Positions 1-12,300 of a stretch of DNA of 64,000 bases are shown in pieces. The first letter of the stretch is position 1. Each line of letters begins with the position of its first letter. This DNA comes from Drosophila miranda (taxonomy: Eukaryota; Arthropoda; Insecta; Diptera; Drosophilidae), in contig NC_046675.1 of NCBI RefSeq assembly GCF_003369915.1, forward strand, positions 30,318,001 to 30,382,000, written 5' to 3'. Made by a program: the position numbers and the translations under genes. The notes under the pieces were generated by a model. That model was not told where the DNA came from. It saw only the letters and a list, made by a program, of their open reading frames with translations, and did no database searches.

Positions 1-161
1 TTGGATTTATTTTGTTTTATCATTCGTTTCAGTTCATTTACTTCCGAAATCACAAAACTCGTTACCCAAAAAGATGGAGTCCAAGACTCATTTTGTGTTT
101 GTGGTTTGGATTTTTGGGTATTTCCTTTCGCATTAGGGGGGAGCATTCCCCCGTATTTTAC

Positions 162-258
162 CAGCCAAGACCAGGACCATTCACCCATCCTCCCAGCCAA
201 GACCAGGACCATTCACCCATCCTCCAGACCAAAACCAGGACCATTTACCACATCCTCA
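162..258. repeat. Minisatellite, about 3 copies of a 31-32 bp unit
   Basis: The phrase ccaagaccaggaccattcac recurs at about 168 and 199, and a diverged third copy (ccaaaaccaggaccatttac) follows near 230. The first two copies are almost identical and the third has a few substitutions. It lies in non-coding DNA and no function is visible. Confidence 0.85.
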
Positions 259-1417
259 TCAGTTGCGCTTCATTGTGTTTTATTTGCTGGCGCTGTTATC
301 GCATGTTAACACTTCATGTGAAATCCTAGTCCGCCAGTCACAGTCCTGATGTCCTTCCTCATCATCATTGGAATGACCTTTGTATACATATATACATATA
401 TATATCTGTATCTGTATGTATGGCAAAGACCACGCTTAGTTAGTTTTTGCCACACGCTTTGCGTGCAAAATGTCAAAATATATTTTACTCGAATTTATGG
501 TGGAGCCAGAGCCAGCACTAGAGGAGCTCCTTTTTCGTATATGCATGTGGGATTTGTGCCTTGTCTTTGGCTATTTTTAGGGATTTACACGCTTATCACC
601 CACAAACACACGCACACACACAGACACAGACACTCGAGTGTTCTGGCCAAAATGAAAATATTATGCTACATTTCATTAAAGGAGAGCCACGACAGACCTC
701 ATCCCGAGCTGCCTCGAATGCTTTACAGCCACTTAAAATAGATTAGCTTTCAACGTTTCGGGTTCTCGAAAAAAAACGTGGAACCCAAAACAAGAAGGAA
801 AGAAAGTGTAGTTTTTTTTTTAGTGAAATTTTAGATACACTTTGAAAGGCTTGAGGCAGAAGATTTCAATTAAATTTTGTCTACAAATGTTTGATTTTTT
901 GTAGGAATTTCTATAGAAAAAACTACTATTTAATTCTTGTACTCTGCAGCCATAAAATGTAGCAAGTACCCCCTTAAATATCTCCTAAATAAAGGGACTA
1001 ATTTTCAATCACTTTCTGCCTTTCAAACATCCATAAAAACTCTCAATACCCACCGAAAGTGTATACAAATAGACAGCGAAAGAACAGAAAATAATATATG
1101 ACAAGACCATAACTCTTGTGGGTCCTTTGGAGGGGGAAAGGAACTCTCCGGCTCTTTAATGGAAAATCCATTGAAAAACATAAGCAACTGTCGAATGATT
1201 TAAGGCTTGAAATCACAAATAGTTAGGCGTGACAGGTCGCCAAAATGGCAACAGTTCAAAAACCCCCAAGACCCCACGCCGCCAGCTGACAATTTGATAA
1301 ATGAAATGACAAAACATTTCAACGCCCAGCCACACATTTCATCAGTGTCCAATCCCAAAGGAAATGCGGAAAATATCAATGGGATGAGGAAATTACTGGT
1401 GGCAGGCCATCATAAAA

Positions 1418-1442
1418 GAGAGAGAGAGAGAGAGAGAGAGAA
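1418..1442. repeat. (AG)n microsatellite
   Basis: Twelve or so uninterrupted AG dinucleotides. In flies such runs can bind GAGA factor, but nothing here ties this one to a promoter. Confidence 0.9.
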
Positions 1443-3849
1443 ATCCATCTTCAATCAGAGAGAAATTTCTCTTTGGAAGAGGGGGGAGGACGTGTGAGTC
1501 CCAAAGCGATTAAGAGCTCGAAAGCGAAAGAAGAGGTCCTCTCAATTGGGATCTCGTTTCAGTTGATAGCCAATCCCAAAGCTGTAGCCCTGGCCTGGCC
1601 CATATTTCATTTCATTCGTCTTCAGGCTGCCTTCTTTTAGAGGGGCCCCCCGCCCCCAACAAAAGGCCAAACTAAATATGCTCTTTCACTCCATGTGGCC
1701 CCATCAGGACAATCTGTGTCCTGCTGTTACGTCTGCTCCTATTTATTGTGCCTCCACACACAGAAAAAAAGGGCAGAAAAATATTAGCTGCCTCTCAATC
1801 GTTCAACTAGGCAAAGACCCTCCAAAGACCTCCAAAGGGGGGGCACAAAAAATGGTTTGTTTATGCAAATTTTCAATGGTTTTTGCTCTTCAAAAAAAAG
1901 ATGAACGAGAGCGCCTTTTTCTTTTGCTTTTAAGCGAATTGCCTGTAAAACAGAGTTCTCAATGGAGTTGACAGCCTATTTATGAGAGGCAGGGAGAACT
2001 ATGAGATAGAGGCCAGTAATTGAAATGATTCCACGATTCAGTGGAGCTTCTTTCGAGTGGAAAATCCTTCAGGTAAGCAGCCAATGAAATATCTATACCG
2101 CCTGCCATGGACACACGGAAATTCTGGCATCCCAAAAATATCATAAGTTATGCATTTTCATTGGGAAATTTTACTGGCATTTACCCTGGAATTTTCAGCT
2201 ACATATTTGTTTAAAGCGATAATCAAATGCAGAACGCCAGCCTCATTTATCACCTGTACGAGTATGTGTGTGGGTGTGTGTGTGTGTGCCAGCCAGTGTT
2301 GGGTAATTTTGTATATTTCCGGACTCGAGCGGCAAAGGCTTGAAGCCTCTTTGTTTGTGTACAGAATGGAATTCTGAACAGCCAGGCTCTTTTTTCCCCA
2401 CTCCCACTCTGTATCGGTATCTGTGTGTGTGTGTATCCTGTCTGGCTGTCTTTGTATTTGTGTGTTTTTTCGACGACCAGTTGACCATTAGAATGGCCGG
2501 CCACAGGCAGGACAGGTCCTGTGCCATCATCAAAAGCGGATGCCCCTTAACATTTATAACTGCCCGCAATGACAGCATTCTGCAAAACCATTAAATGCAG
2601 CTGAATGTTGCCTCTTGATTGTACTTTTTCGGTGCCTTAAATAGATGGCAATATTTGCATAGAGCCCACTCCACAATGACTTCTCTGCCACAGTAAATAT
2701 TGTAATAACAAATACAGTTTTATGATTTTGATGAATGATGAGAGATGAAAATATTGTGGTCGACAGTCAAGTAGGGGTTTTATGGTTTTGCTAAAGTTTT
2801 TCCACAGTTAAAGGCACATTTATGAAGTAGTTCTACAACTATCATAAAAAAGTGCATGCTGTAATAATTCTGAAGTTTTTGATAGCTGAAAGTCTCGGTT
2901 TTAATGGTGGAATACCATAAGAGCTATAAATATTTCAGAGAGTGTGGAATGGGTTTAGTGATAGAGTTCTTTAGGTATATACAGCTTTATTATTAAATTT
3001 ACTTATAAATCACACTGAAAAAGGAACATTTTAAAAGGCTAAAATATAGTTTTAAAAGAGACTTGTGAAAGGTCTTCTTCCCCTACCCTACAGGGATCTT
3101 TTAGGTATTTTTCGCCTTCCTACCATTATCCACCATTTTTAAACGGTATTTGAGTATTTTTATATAAGAAATATCCCATATAAAATGTAAACATAATCAA
3201 CTAAGCTTTAATTGAGCCAAATATTGAATATTCCGCCCATTCGAAAGTGCTGATTGGTGCTATAGACGCTCAAATTCAAACATGAGTAAAATGCTTTGTG
3301 TTGCACTTCGAGAAAAGAGCCACTACTTGAAAGATGCAGGAGTAAGATTCAAAGCTAAAGTCCTGAAGTCCTTTCCCACATTCAATTCATGCTTCCAAAT
3401 GCCATCGTTTGCAGGCAAATGGTTTGCCGGATGAGCGAGTATAAAATATATTAAATTAGTAGGAAATATAATCTATAGATGACAATATTTAATTGAAATG
3501 TGATATACATTTATTTTAAATACGAAAAATATTTAAATGACAGGGAAAAATCCTTGATTTTTACAATGTCCACAGCAGGATTAAATTATTAAAATTTCAG
3601 TGGGTTTAATTGGCTCCTCTTCGAATGCCCATAACTTTCTAGTACTGAAAGTTAGCACAAATACGCAATACAGAGTAAATATTGGCATTAAACTTTGCGC
3701 ACTCGGCTCTTAGCTGTTACATATACGATATAACTCTACATAGATCCTTGACTAATTGCCCCAGACGCAGCGAAACGATTCGATTTGCCTGAAAACTTTC
3801 AAGTCTTGGGCCAAAGTTTTGCCTGGCAGACACATTCACACATTCCCCC

Positions 3850-4272
3850 ATGCCGGGTCTGCAAATAACTTTAAGTCTGTGCCAGCCAGTGTTGCTGCTC
3901 CTTCTGCTGGGATGTGCCGCCTATGCTGCCCCTCAGATCCAGTTCATATCCAGGACTCGTGCGGCAGCCTGCGGAGAGAACGAGGAGATGTCCTGCCTGC
4001 CCTGCCAGCAGCCCAGCTGCACAGTGCCCAACTATGATACGGACTGCTCCAGGGACGTTATCTGCCAGCTGGGATGCGGCTGCAAGTCTGGATATGTGCG
4101 GCACGATCACACAGATCGCTGTGTGTCCATCTACGAATGCAAAAACTTTCAGTGGATCTCACAAGACCCCATCAGGGCAAAGCGACTCGGGGCTCTGAAG
4201 CGTAAACTTCGTGTCGGCAGCTGGGGACGGGGCCGACCCCTCCGCCAGTTTCCTGAATATAGAAAACTGTGA
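3850..4272 (+). CDS. Secreted TIL-domain (trypsin inhibitor-like) protease inhibitor
   Basis: Single-exon ORF of 140 aa starting at ATG 3850. Residues about 8-27 form a hydrophobic signal peptide (a run of leucines, then GCAAYA), so the product should be secreted. Residues 41-97 carry ten cysteines (41, 49, 52, 57, 66, 72, 76, 78, 91, 97) in the spacing of a TIL domain, including the C-x-C pair at 76/78. TIL proteins fold as small five-disulfide inhibitors of serine proteases, and the reactive loop would lie between the fifth and sixth cysteines. A basic tail of about 40 residues rich in R and K follows the last cysteine, which is unusual for a minimal TIL inhibitor and could mediate binding to glycans or membranes (inference). 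TIL inhibitors in flies often belong to haemolymph, gut or seminal fluid. Another small secreted peptide gene starts about 70 bp downstream on the same strand. The exact target protease cannot be told. Confidence 0.85.
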   Translation: MPGLQITLSLCQPVLLLLLLGCAAYAAPQIQFISRTRAAACGENEEMSCLPCQQPSCTVPNYDTDCSRDVICQLGCGCKSGYVRHDHTDRCVSIYECKNFQWISQDPIRAKRLGALKRKLRVGSWGRGRPLRQFPEYRKL

Positions 4273-4343
4273 AATTTTAGTTTTATTTGTAATTTGCTTG
4301 GCATTTCGGATTGTTCTAACCAGTTGCCAGCGAAGCGTTCACC

Positions 4344-4567
4344 ATGTCAGCCGTCTTTCAGTTTTCACTCTTTTCGATTCTCTTGATTTCGATTTCTATT
4401 TGGAGCTCGCTGGTCCCCAGCCTCTGGGCGGAGGAATTCGATTATGCAGAGCTAAAGGAGAAAACCAGTAAGTGCAGCGCCTATATGGAACTTTAATTCT
4501 ATCATTTTATGTGGTCTTCCCTGTAGTTTGCATTGACGATGGCATGGGCCACAAGATGTGCTACTAG
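4344..4567 (+). CDS. Small secreted peptide precursor (54 aa, two exons)
   Basis: Two exons, 4344-4467 and 4527-4567, joined across a 59-bp intron with a near-consensus donor (A|GTAAGT) and an acceptor after a pyrimidine run (cttccctgtag). The joined frame gives 54 aa ending in TAG. Residues 1-29 form a strong signal peptide (hydrophobic core rich in L, I, S, F, ending SLWA). The predicted mature peptide is only about 25 residues, begins with EEFDY and ends with a two-cysteine loop, CIDDGMGHKMC, followed by a final Tyr. An AATAAA polyadenylation signal follows at about 4606. I recognise no family. Size, signal peptide and the C-terminal disulfide loop fit a peptide hormone, defence peptide or male accessory-gland peptide, but no homology is claimed. 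It follows the TIL inhibitor gene closely on the same strand, so the two may share an expression domain. Confidence 0.65.
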
Positions 4568-4600
4568 GCTTCGGAATTAATTGAAAATTTGTATGTCCTT

Positions 4601-4612
4601 AATAAGAAATAA
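4601..4612 (+). terminator. Polyadenylation signal of the small peptide gene
   Basis: An AATAAA hexamer lies about 40 bp after the TAG of the 54-aa peptide ORF, consistent with a compact transcript. Confidence 0.5.
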
Positions 4613-7363
4613 ACGGAATTGGGGTACTGCTTTCACAATCTCTGGGCTATTCCATTTTATGACGCCACACGGAATTCTTTTTTTGGCAAACAAAAGTTTT
4701 ATTGTTGATTTTCGCTGTACTCGAAATTTACGGCGTCCCGACCCCAATCTTGGGAGTACCTTCTTCATGCTTCTGTGGATGGAGTTCATAAAGCATACAA
4801 TCTTAAATCTGTGCACACAGACCACATAAATATTAATTTAGTCGCTGTTACTTGCGGGTGTTTTACTTTCGGTTTATTCCCGTAACATTTGTCATTTTGT
4901 TTGCCTGTACTTTGGTTTTATGAATGGAAATTATGGCTCTCTGCTTTCAGGTTTTTTTTATTGGCAGGTTTTGTTTACGTTTCACTTAAATGAGTTTTTT
5001 GTGGTTCCTTTTTTTATGGATTGTCAGGTTTAGGGATGGGCATAAACAGTTTGTAGGGTGACTAAATGGAGCTCTATTCTACCCCAAAGAACACCCTCGG
5101 TTGGAGATATATCTCCCCTCCTCTCTCCCTAGAGCAGACAATTGTTTTAAGCTTAATCCAACAGTCAATGAAATTCACATACACATCCGTTTATTCCACT
5201 AAATTAGTTAATTTCCCATTAAATTTTATATACACATCTCCCTCTGGAACCCCCTTTATGCTATGTTTAATTCAGTGAATATTTGTGCAGCTTCATCAAT
5301 TATTTGCATATTTTATGAATTTCCATCAAATGCGATACCCCGTCTGTCCCCGCCCACCGCCCCAAAAGTATGCAACACATTTTTGCATTTCCGCTTTAGC
5401 AAAATCAAATTTTAATACTTCCGCCGGAGGCTTTCCCCTGCGCCCATGTGCGCATAAATATCTAACGAATTTAGCACAAAATAATGATTATTATTATTAT
5501 ATTATTACAGCACAATGGCCACACGCTGACCAGCGGCAGCGGCGGCATGAAAAGCAATTAAATTGCCGGCAAAGTGCTCTCTTACACATACACGGCAAAT
5601 TGTTGTTATATATTTTTTTTTATTGTTTGCCATCTGCTCGCCATTTGGGAGCTTCATTTTAGTTGCAGTGCCGCCGCTGAAGCAACGAAAATAAAATTAA
5701 ATTACCCATTAGTGGGTGGATTTTCGCCTCATATTTTTTGTTCTTTGTTTTTTTTTTGCCAGACACCAAATTGTATTTAATGCGTGTGTTTACGTGCACC
5801 ATATAAATTTATTATGTTTTAATTTATTGTCGCTCTCCCTCTCGCCGTTTGTCTCTTTGTGGAAAAGTACTGTACATTTTAAAGCCCCATTTAGAGCACT
5901 TAAAGTGCCACCTAACTGACTTAAGAACAGAACACTAAACAACTTGACAACAATATATATCAGAAACAAATAAATCGAACTTGCCCCCGGGTGCCACTAA
6001 GGGGATTAAGGTAAAGAGCTTCGGGACAGGACGGGACAGGATACGGCTGTGCCAGCGAGATTTTTCTTACACTTTTTTTTCCCTGCTGATAATCGAATTG
6101 GTTCGCTGTTGTGGCTTCTCTCTTGCCGCCTGGACACAATAAATTCAAAACTTTTGCACTCCCTTCGGTCTTGTGCAGCTCTTTGGGGCCTTACACTGAG
6201 AGAAAAGGATGAAGAATAAGCCAGGCCAAGGACTTCCTTTGCTGTAATTTCTGGTGTAATGACTTTAATGTAATTTTAAAGCCTTGTTTGAGATCTAATT
6301 TATTTTCAAGTTGGCAAAAATCTCAAAAACTCAGTGTAACATTTTTTCATTTCTCGTTTTTCTGGCCATTTAAATGGCCAACTTTTATGGAAACAAGCTT
6401 ACACGCATTTCTGCACACCCCACACACAGGGACGGGCACACGCACAAGTTGTCGGTCCGAAAAGACTTCAAGATAAGAGTAGGATTGGGGTGGGGTTGGG
6501 GTTTTCATGGCAACCCCCCTGGTGTTCTTAATTTCTTATGGCCAACAACCATTCCGCCCGCCTGCCAATTGTTTAATGAGCTGAGTTTCTGCCTGAGTTT
6601 TCTGCTCTGTTCTGTTTCGGTTCTCCTTCTGCTGCTCCTCTTGTTGCGTGTTTTGCTCATTTGGTCTTCGGCTAAGCAGCGGAAATTGTCAGATAAGAGA
6701 AAATTCTCACAAAGTTGCTCATTTTAATCGAGAAACTTTTTGTCTAGTTTGATTGCTCAGAGAACAGAAACTATATGTATTCGAGAGAGCCGCCTTGCTG
6801 ACTTGCGGACAGCTGAGGTCTTGTTTTATCTTTTCATTGACGCTCGGTTGTCAGGAAAATTCATAAATAATGATAACACCATCCACAGGAAAATGTTGCT
6901 GTGCCCCATGGCCCCTGGCCCTGGCCTGGCCTGGGGAAACTTATTCTAATTAGAAAGTTATGCGTGGCAGCAGCACAAGTTTTGTGTATTGGCAATTTTT
7001 GAATATTTCTGCGGGGGCCGCCGGCCCATCACAAAATAACCACAGCTGCTGGTAACTTATAAGACAGGCAGGGCAGATGTTGGAGGATTTTCTAGCGGTT
7101 TACAAAAGTTAACAAAAGATGACAGAACTATCCTCAAATGTTTACCCAATAAGCTATCCTTTCATGGTCATCTGAACTGAACTTCTTCAGCAGCATATGT
7201 TGCAATCACTTTATTGAAAAGGCGTGGGTTGTTCGGTTCAATATAAGAGGGGGGTTTGATAAGTACTTGGTGGCAGTATCGCCAAATAGATTTACTATCG
7301 TATAGTTCATTCTTTCGGACGGCTACTGGTGAAAGTTCAGCCGAATCGGACTCGTAGGACCCA
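4613..7363. other. Non-coding DNA, no gene seen
   Basis: AT-rich sequence with short ORFs that lack ATG starts, splice continuity or recognisable domains. Homopolymer T runs and short TG/CA runs are present. Probably intergenic, or intron of Hs6st if its first exon lies upstream. Confidence 0.5.
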
Positions 7364-7860
7364 TCTGAAAAATACGTTTTCCCGAGGTCTGCAAAGTAGG
7401 CCTCCGCGGCGGGTATGACCTCCTCATTCGACTCAAATTTCTGTCCGGCGAGTGACTTTTTCACTATAAATAAATAAAAATAAATATTTTAAAATCTTAG
7501 AAATAAAAATTAGTCAATCTGGAGTATTCCACCGTATATGTGGCACCGGTGCCAAAGGGTGTCAAAGTGGAACAGCCCTTTTTTCTTCGCCAAATGATAC
7601 GGTTTTTTCTGCAACTCAGCGTCGAATCGGTCCAATGATTCGGTACAGTAGAGCCATCGTGTGATCGTTTTGCCCGTCTCCAAGTAGTCGATGTAGATCA
7701 CACCTTGTCGTTGTGGCCATCACCTTTCCGGCCGATAAGACAGTCTTTGCCTTCTTCGGAGCACGTTCGCCGGGGAAAGTCCACTGTTTCAACTGTTCCT
7801 TAGTTTCTGGTCACAAAACTACACAGAAACTCCTCCGGATTGCGCTTAAACAGCATCAAA
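7168..7860 (-). mobile_element. Degenerate mariner-family transposase relic
   Basis: Read on the minus strand, broken frames match mariner transposase in the right order: a piece containing RNPEEFL (about 7800-7857), then QWTFPGERAPKKAKTVLSAG (about 7730-7790), then IDYLETGKTIT...LDRFDAELQKKPYHLAKKK (7510-7701), then KKSLAGQKFESNEEVI...AYFADLGKTYFSDG (about 7365-7464). The segment that normally carries the last catalytic-triad aspartates is largely deleted between the last two pieces, and frameshifts and stops separate the blocks, so it cannot be active. The last ORF runs on to 7168 with about 60 residues that do not resemble mariner. No intact inverted terminal repeats were seen. The irritans-like wording of the motifs is only suggestive of subfamily. 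Confidence 0.85.
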
Positions 7861-9340
7861 CGTTGCTCTGAAGTGGTCTCACGATTGAACTTCTTCTCCT
7901 TATATGGTTTATTGCGATGGTTTATAGCATATCGAACGATTGCGAAAGGTGTGAGGATTTGAAAGCGATAGAGTACAAGATCGATTCAAGACTGTGTTGG
8001 ATTGAAGGTCTATTCGAAGGCGATAGACGAGGTGCAAGAAGTGATTGCTAGATTAAGACTGAAATCAAGTGCAGGCGGGCCGCATTGCCAGTGCCCTAAT
8101 GCAAGCGAGGCTTCGACAAGAGCACGACAGATCCAGATACCGAGAGTGGAGCGAGAGCGAGAGTGGTGCGTGAGCGAGAGCGGGAGCGAGTGCGAAGGAA
8201 AAAAAGAAAGACGCGAGATGAAGACAAGAGAGAGCGGCTGCATGGGCGGCTGCCGTCGGCGAGAATATAACATAAATATACATACATAAGTTCATACATA
8301 CATACATATGTATGTATTTCAATTTTGAATTATTGAGCTGCTTAACCCAGCAGAGATCTTAGGAATTAAAGGTTTTTAAGATAAGTCCAAATGAAACTAG
8401 AAGCACTTCAAGAATCACTAATTGGACTTTAAGCAGAACAACCATATATTCCGGTGAGACAAGTGGGAAAAATACTTTCCAGTTGGCTTTCCCTCTAGAC
8501 AATATCCGGATAGTTTTTCCGTTTACCACAAACCAATTTCCCTGCTTTTAAATTGAGTGGCCAGCCGAAAAGATGCCTGCCCTTTAATTGACTTGCCAGC
8601 CGAAAAGTATGCTACAAGATTAATCAACTTTCTTATACAAGGAACTACCCACCATAACAGAAATCTCCATTACCTGCTCTGCTCTGCTCTGCTCTGCCCA
8701 AACATATTTATGGCCAGTTAATATTGAAATTCTTCAACTTAATTGTTGTGAGTGCAGTGAAAGGGGGATAAAAGCTGGTTCTCGATATTAATAAGCGTTG
8801 AGTACGTGCGTGCCATAAATAAAAGTGCACATTCCGACGGGTAAATAGAGTGAGACACGGTGTAAAAAAAAAACAAGAAGCAACCTGGCGAGAGATGAGA
8901 TGAGATGATGGGGAAAATGGCGATAAATGGAGGAGTTTTCCAGTAGTTGGCGTTGCCGCCCACCTGTGTCGTGTGCAAAAATATGCATTTAATCCCGATG
9001 TGCATTTAATTAATGCTGAACGTAAATACTCTCCCACAAAAAGGGAGAGAGGCTTGGGCCTTTTTTTTGTGTTGTAAATTTGCAGCCAATAAATTCAATT
9101 TAAGGCCCAACGGCGACAGCGAAAATGAAAAATTCAATTACATTCACACCACTCAGGGGATCATTACGATGCAATGCCCTTCAGATCACATATATATATA
9201 CAGGAAGGGTATATCTGATGGATTGCAGCATGTATTCCATTGATTTAACGCCTGACAGTACAGGGCATATTCATAGTCGACCAACCATTGCCTGCCATCC
9301 ACTTTAATGTTTGCTCTTTGCTCTCTCTTTGTAACCGCAG
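7861..9340. other. Non-coding DNA upstream of the first visible Hs6st exon
   Basis: Contains GA-rich low-complexity sequence (about 8140-8220), a (CATA)n stretch near 8277-8318, a (CTCTG)n microsatellite near 8677-8697 and AT-rich filler. The last bases (ttgtaaccgcag) form the splice acceptor of the Hs6st exon that starts at 9341. No coding exon is recognisable. Confidence 0.5.
8675..8698. repeat. (CTCTG)n microsatellite
   Basis: Four to five perfect copies of the pentamer CTCTG in non-coding DNA. Confidence 0.85.
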
Positions 9341-12300
9341 GTATGCGCCCTATCCAAACGCGCCGTGATACTCCAGTCCTCGGATATCCTTGCCTATAAT
9401 GAGCTCCCACTCCATCAGGCCAATAGCATTACCAACAACAATGCCAACAGCAACAATTTGGGAGCGCTGGGCGGCATTACGGCCATGGCCTCGAGGGCAT
9501 CTGCATCCGCACCGCAGAACATCATCGCCAATGCCGGACTGAGCTACGAGGATGTGCTCAACGATGATTTCCAGTTCGATATGGATGGCCACGATGTGAT
9601 GGTCTTTCTGCACATCCAGAAAACGGGCGGCACCTCTTTTGGCCGCCATTTGGTCCGGGATTTGGACCTAAAAGTGAGTCTGAAAGCCTCTAATCTGTGG
9701 CCCCCCCTTCCATTAACCTTATTTTCCCGTGTCCCGTAGCGACCCTGCGAGTGTCAGCGACAGAGAAAACGCTGCTATTGCTTCCGGCCGCATCGGAACG
9801 AGAACTGGCTCTTCTCGCGCTACTCCACGGGCTGGAAGTGCGGCCTCCACGCCGACTGGACCGAGCTGACGAGCTGCGTGGACGTGGAGCTGGACAAGAA
9901 CGAGGGCGAGACGGCCAAGCGTCGGTACTTTTACATATCGCTGCTCCGTGAGCCCATCTCCCGCTACATGTCCGAGTACCGCCATGTGCGGCGCGGCGCC
10001 ACCTGGAAGGGATCGCGGCACTGGTGCCTGGGGCGACAGGCCTCCGCCGCTGAGCTGCCAGCCTGCTACAAGGGCAAGGACTGGCTGGACGTGGACCTCG
10101 ATCAGTTTGCCGGCTGCGAGTCGAATCTGGCGGCCAATCGGCAGACCCGCATGCTCGCGGATCTGGCCCTGGTCGGCTGCTACAACAAGTCCTCGATGCC
10201 AGCCCACGAACGGGATCGGGTGATGCTGGCCAGCGCCAAGCGCAATTTGGCTGCCATGGCCTATTTTGGACTGACTGAATATCAAAAGGTTGCCCCATCA
10301 CACGCAGATCTCTGAGCCGAAGTTTAACGTTGAATACACTCTCCTTTTCCAGATGTCCCAATATATATTTGAGGAGACCTTTAACCTGCGCTTTGCCATA
10401 CCCTTTGAGCAGCATAACACTACCATTTCGGCGACAGCCGTATCCAATCTGCGAGCGGACCAGAAGCGTCGCATCGAGAAGCTCAACGGTCTGGACATAG
10501 AGCTGTATGTCTTTGCCAAGAATTTGCTGTTTCAACGGTGAGTGCCATAAATCAGAGAGGATTTAACATAATTGGCTTATGTGCCGCTAGTATAACCCTT
10601 TAGCCCTAGCCTATGTATGTCCTTCTCCTTCTGTAGTCTGTAGACGTAGTTACAACACGTTTTTCTGGTCATGAAACCTGAACATCAGAACATCAGTCCG
10701 GTTCTTTCTGCGCATCGGACTCCTTTTGTATCCCAAGAGGGTGCCAGGAGAACCCTTTGACATGGACGGTTCTTTGCCTTTGTGTTGACATCGGTTCAGC
10801 CAAAGGTTAGGGAAATTGAATGGATCCCATGGTGGTGCCATCATTAGATCGCATTACTTTTTAGCGGCATTGCCATGAACATCGGTTATGCACGAGCAGG
10901 CCTGGGAAAATGATCTTGCAGAAGGTAGCAACACCTTCTTCAATAAAGGGAAAATCATCATTAGGCCAGAACATCATTTATATTACTTTTGGGTCTTTTG
11001 TTCAAAGACCGTATTATTGTAAAAGTGTTTTGGGTTTCAGGAAGAAGTTCCAGAACTTAAATTCTGTTTTATTCCAAGTTTAAGGAAAGTCTATCAAAAT
11101 CCCCTTAGGGATGGATCCTGACTTCCTTTCGTCTGTCTCCTGCACAGCTGTGTGTGTTTGTGTGTGTGTCCCACCCAGAATTCTATGCTTCCTTGATTTG
11201 GAACCCTAGAATTAGCACCTTTCTGTTGCTAGAATATTCCATTGTTGGGCATTAAAGTAACAACCAGCTGAGCAGTTGGCAGTTGTGACATTAACCCTGG
11301 AGTTGAGGGGAAAAAGGGACGGGGACACGCCGCCTGCTTGCCACAGGATCAGCAGGATGTCATAGATGGGAACGGTGCTCGATTAGCTAACTCCCTCGCG
11401 TGATCAAGGCAAATCAATTTGCCTCTGAAGCTCTCTGCCTCTGTGCCTCATGAATTTTCCACGCAATTCAATTCCATTCAATGCGCATGGGCGCACGACC
11501 CGCCCATTTCCCTCGTCACATTTACGCATTTTCCTTCCACTTATGCGGGCATCGGATTTCGTATCAAATTAACAAATTTATGCTGGCTGCCAGCTGTATG
11601 TAGTTCTGGCGTTGGAGCTAACGGCCATCAAGCCATAGACCAATCCTCGCTACTCCAGTATATATCCTACAGGATCAGACAGATGGGAGTGCGAGTGCGA
11701 GTGTCTCTTCTTGCCAGACAGCGGCGCACACATTTCCTATATACACTCCTGCAGGAGTAAGGGAATGCGGAACCCCTGAACTCTCGTATCTGCTGCCCCT
11801 GCCTATGCCTTATATATATATATTTACCCCCACCCGTACCCCCTGTGAACCCTCCTTGTCTTTGGACTACAATTGCAACATTTGCGCGCGCTAAAAGTAA
11901 AAAAAAATACCATATTCTATAGTTCACAAATGCGATGCCGACGTCTTGACAAACACATAGATAAGGACTGCGGCGCGGTGTCTAAGGATAAGGAATTGTG
12001 GCACGAACCACCACCAAAACAAGCAGAGCGTAATAAATCTTTGGCAGGAGCCACAACGACTATGGAATACTCTTGAAAGTGCGCTGTGATATCAAGGGGA
12101 ACAGGGAACTGTGCGATTTTGTATTTGGGGTGTAATATATCTAAAAATAACAGATATAATACTATAATATAATACTATCAGAATAAATACAGAATTATTT
12201 ATCTGTAATATAAATAATTTTGTCTAGAAATCCTTACTCCTAGAAAAGGTGTAATTTCTACCGGAATTAATACAGAATTATTTATCAGAAATATAAAGCA

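Larger units (their letters stand above)
1..3849. other. Non-coding region upstream of the TIL gene
   Basis: No exon is convincing here. The ORFs are short, start at non-ATG codons or run through simple repeats. The stretch holds a 31-32 bp minisatellite near 162-258, an (AG)n run near 1418-1442, (GT)n/(CA)n runs near 600-630, 2265-2290 and 2420-2435, and AT-rich filler. The first coding exon(s) of Hs6st should lie upstream of 9341, either here or before the window, but I could not identify one. Confidence 0.5.

Noticed and set aside
8002-8289. Plus- and minus-strand ORFs in the GA-rich patch
   Set aside because: Arg/Glu/Ser-rich low-complexity frames on both strands come from the purine-rich repeat, and no splice or promoter signal supports a gene.
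9690-10535. 281-codon minus-strand frame opposite Hs6st
   Set aside because: Shadow of the conserved sulfotransferase exons; Arg/Ser/Pro-rich without similarity, and it crosses Hs6st introns without a splice need.
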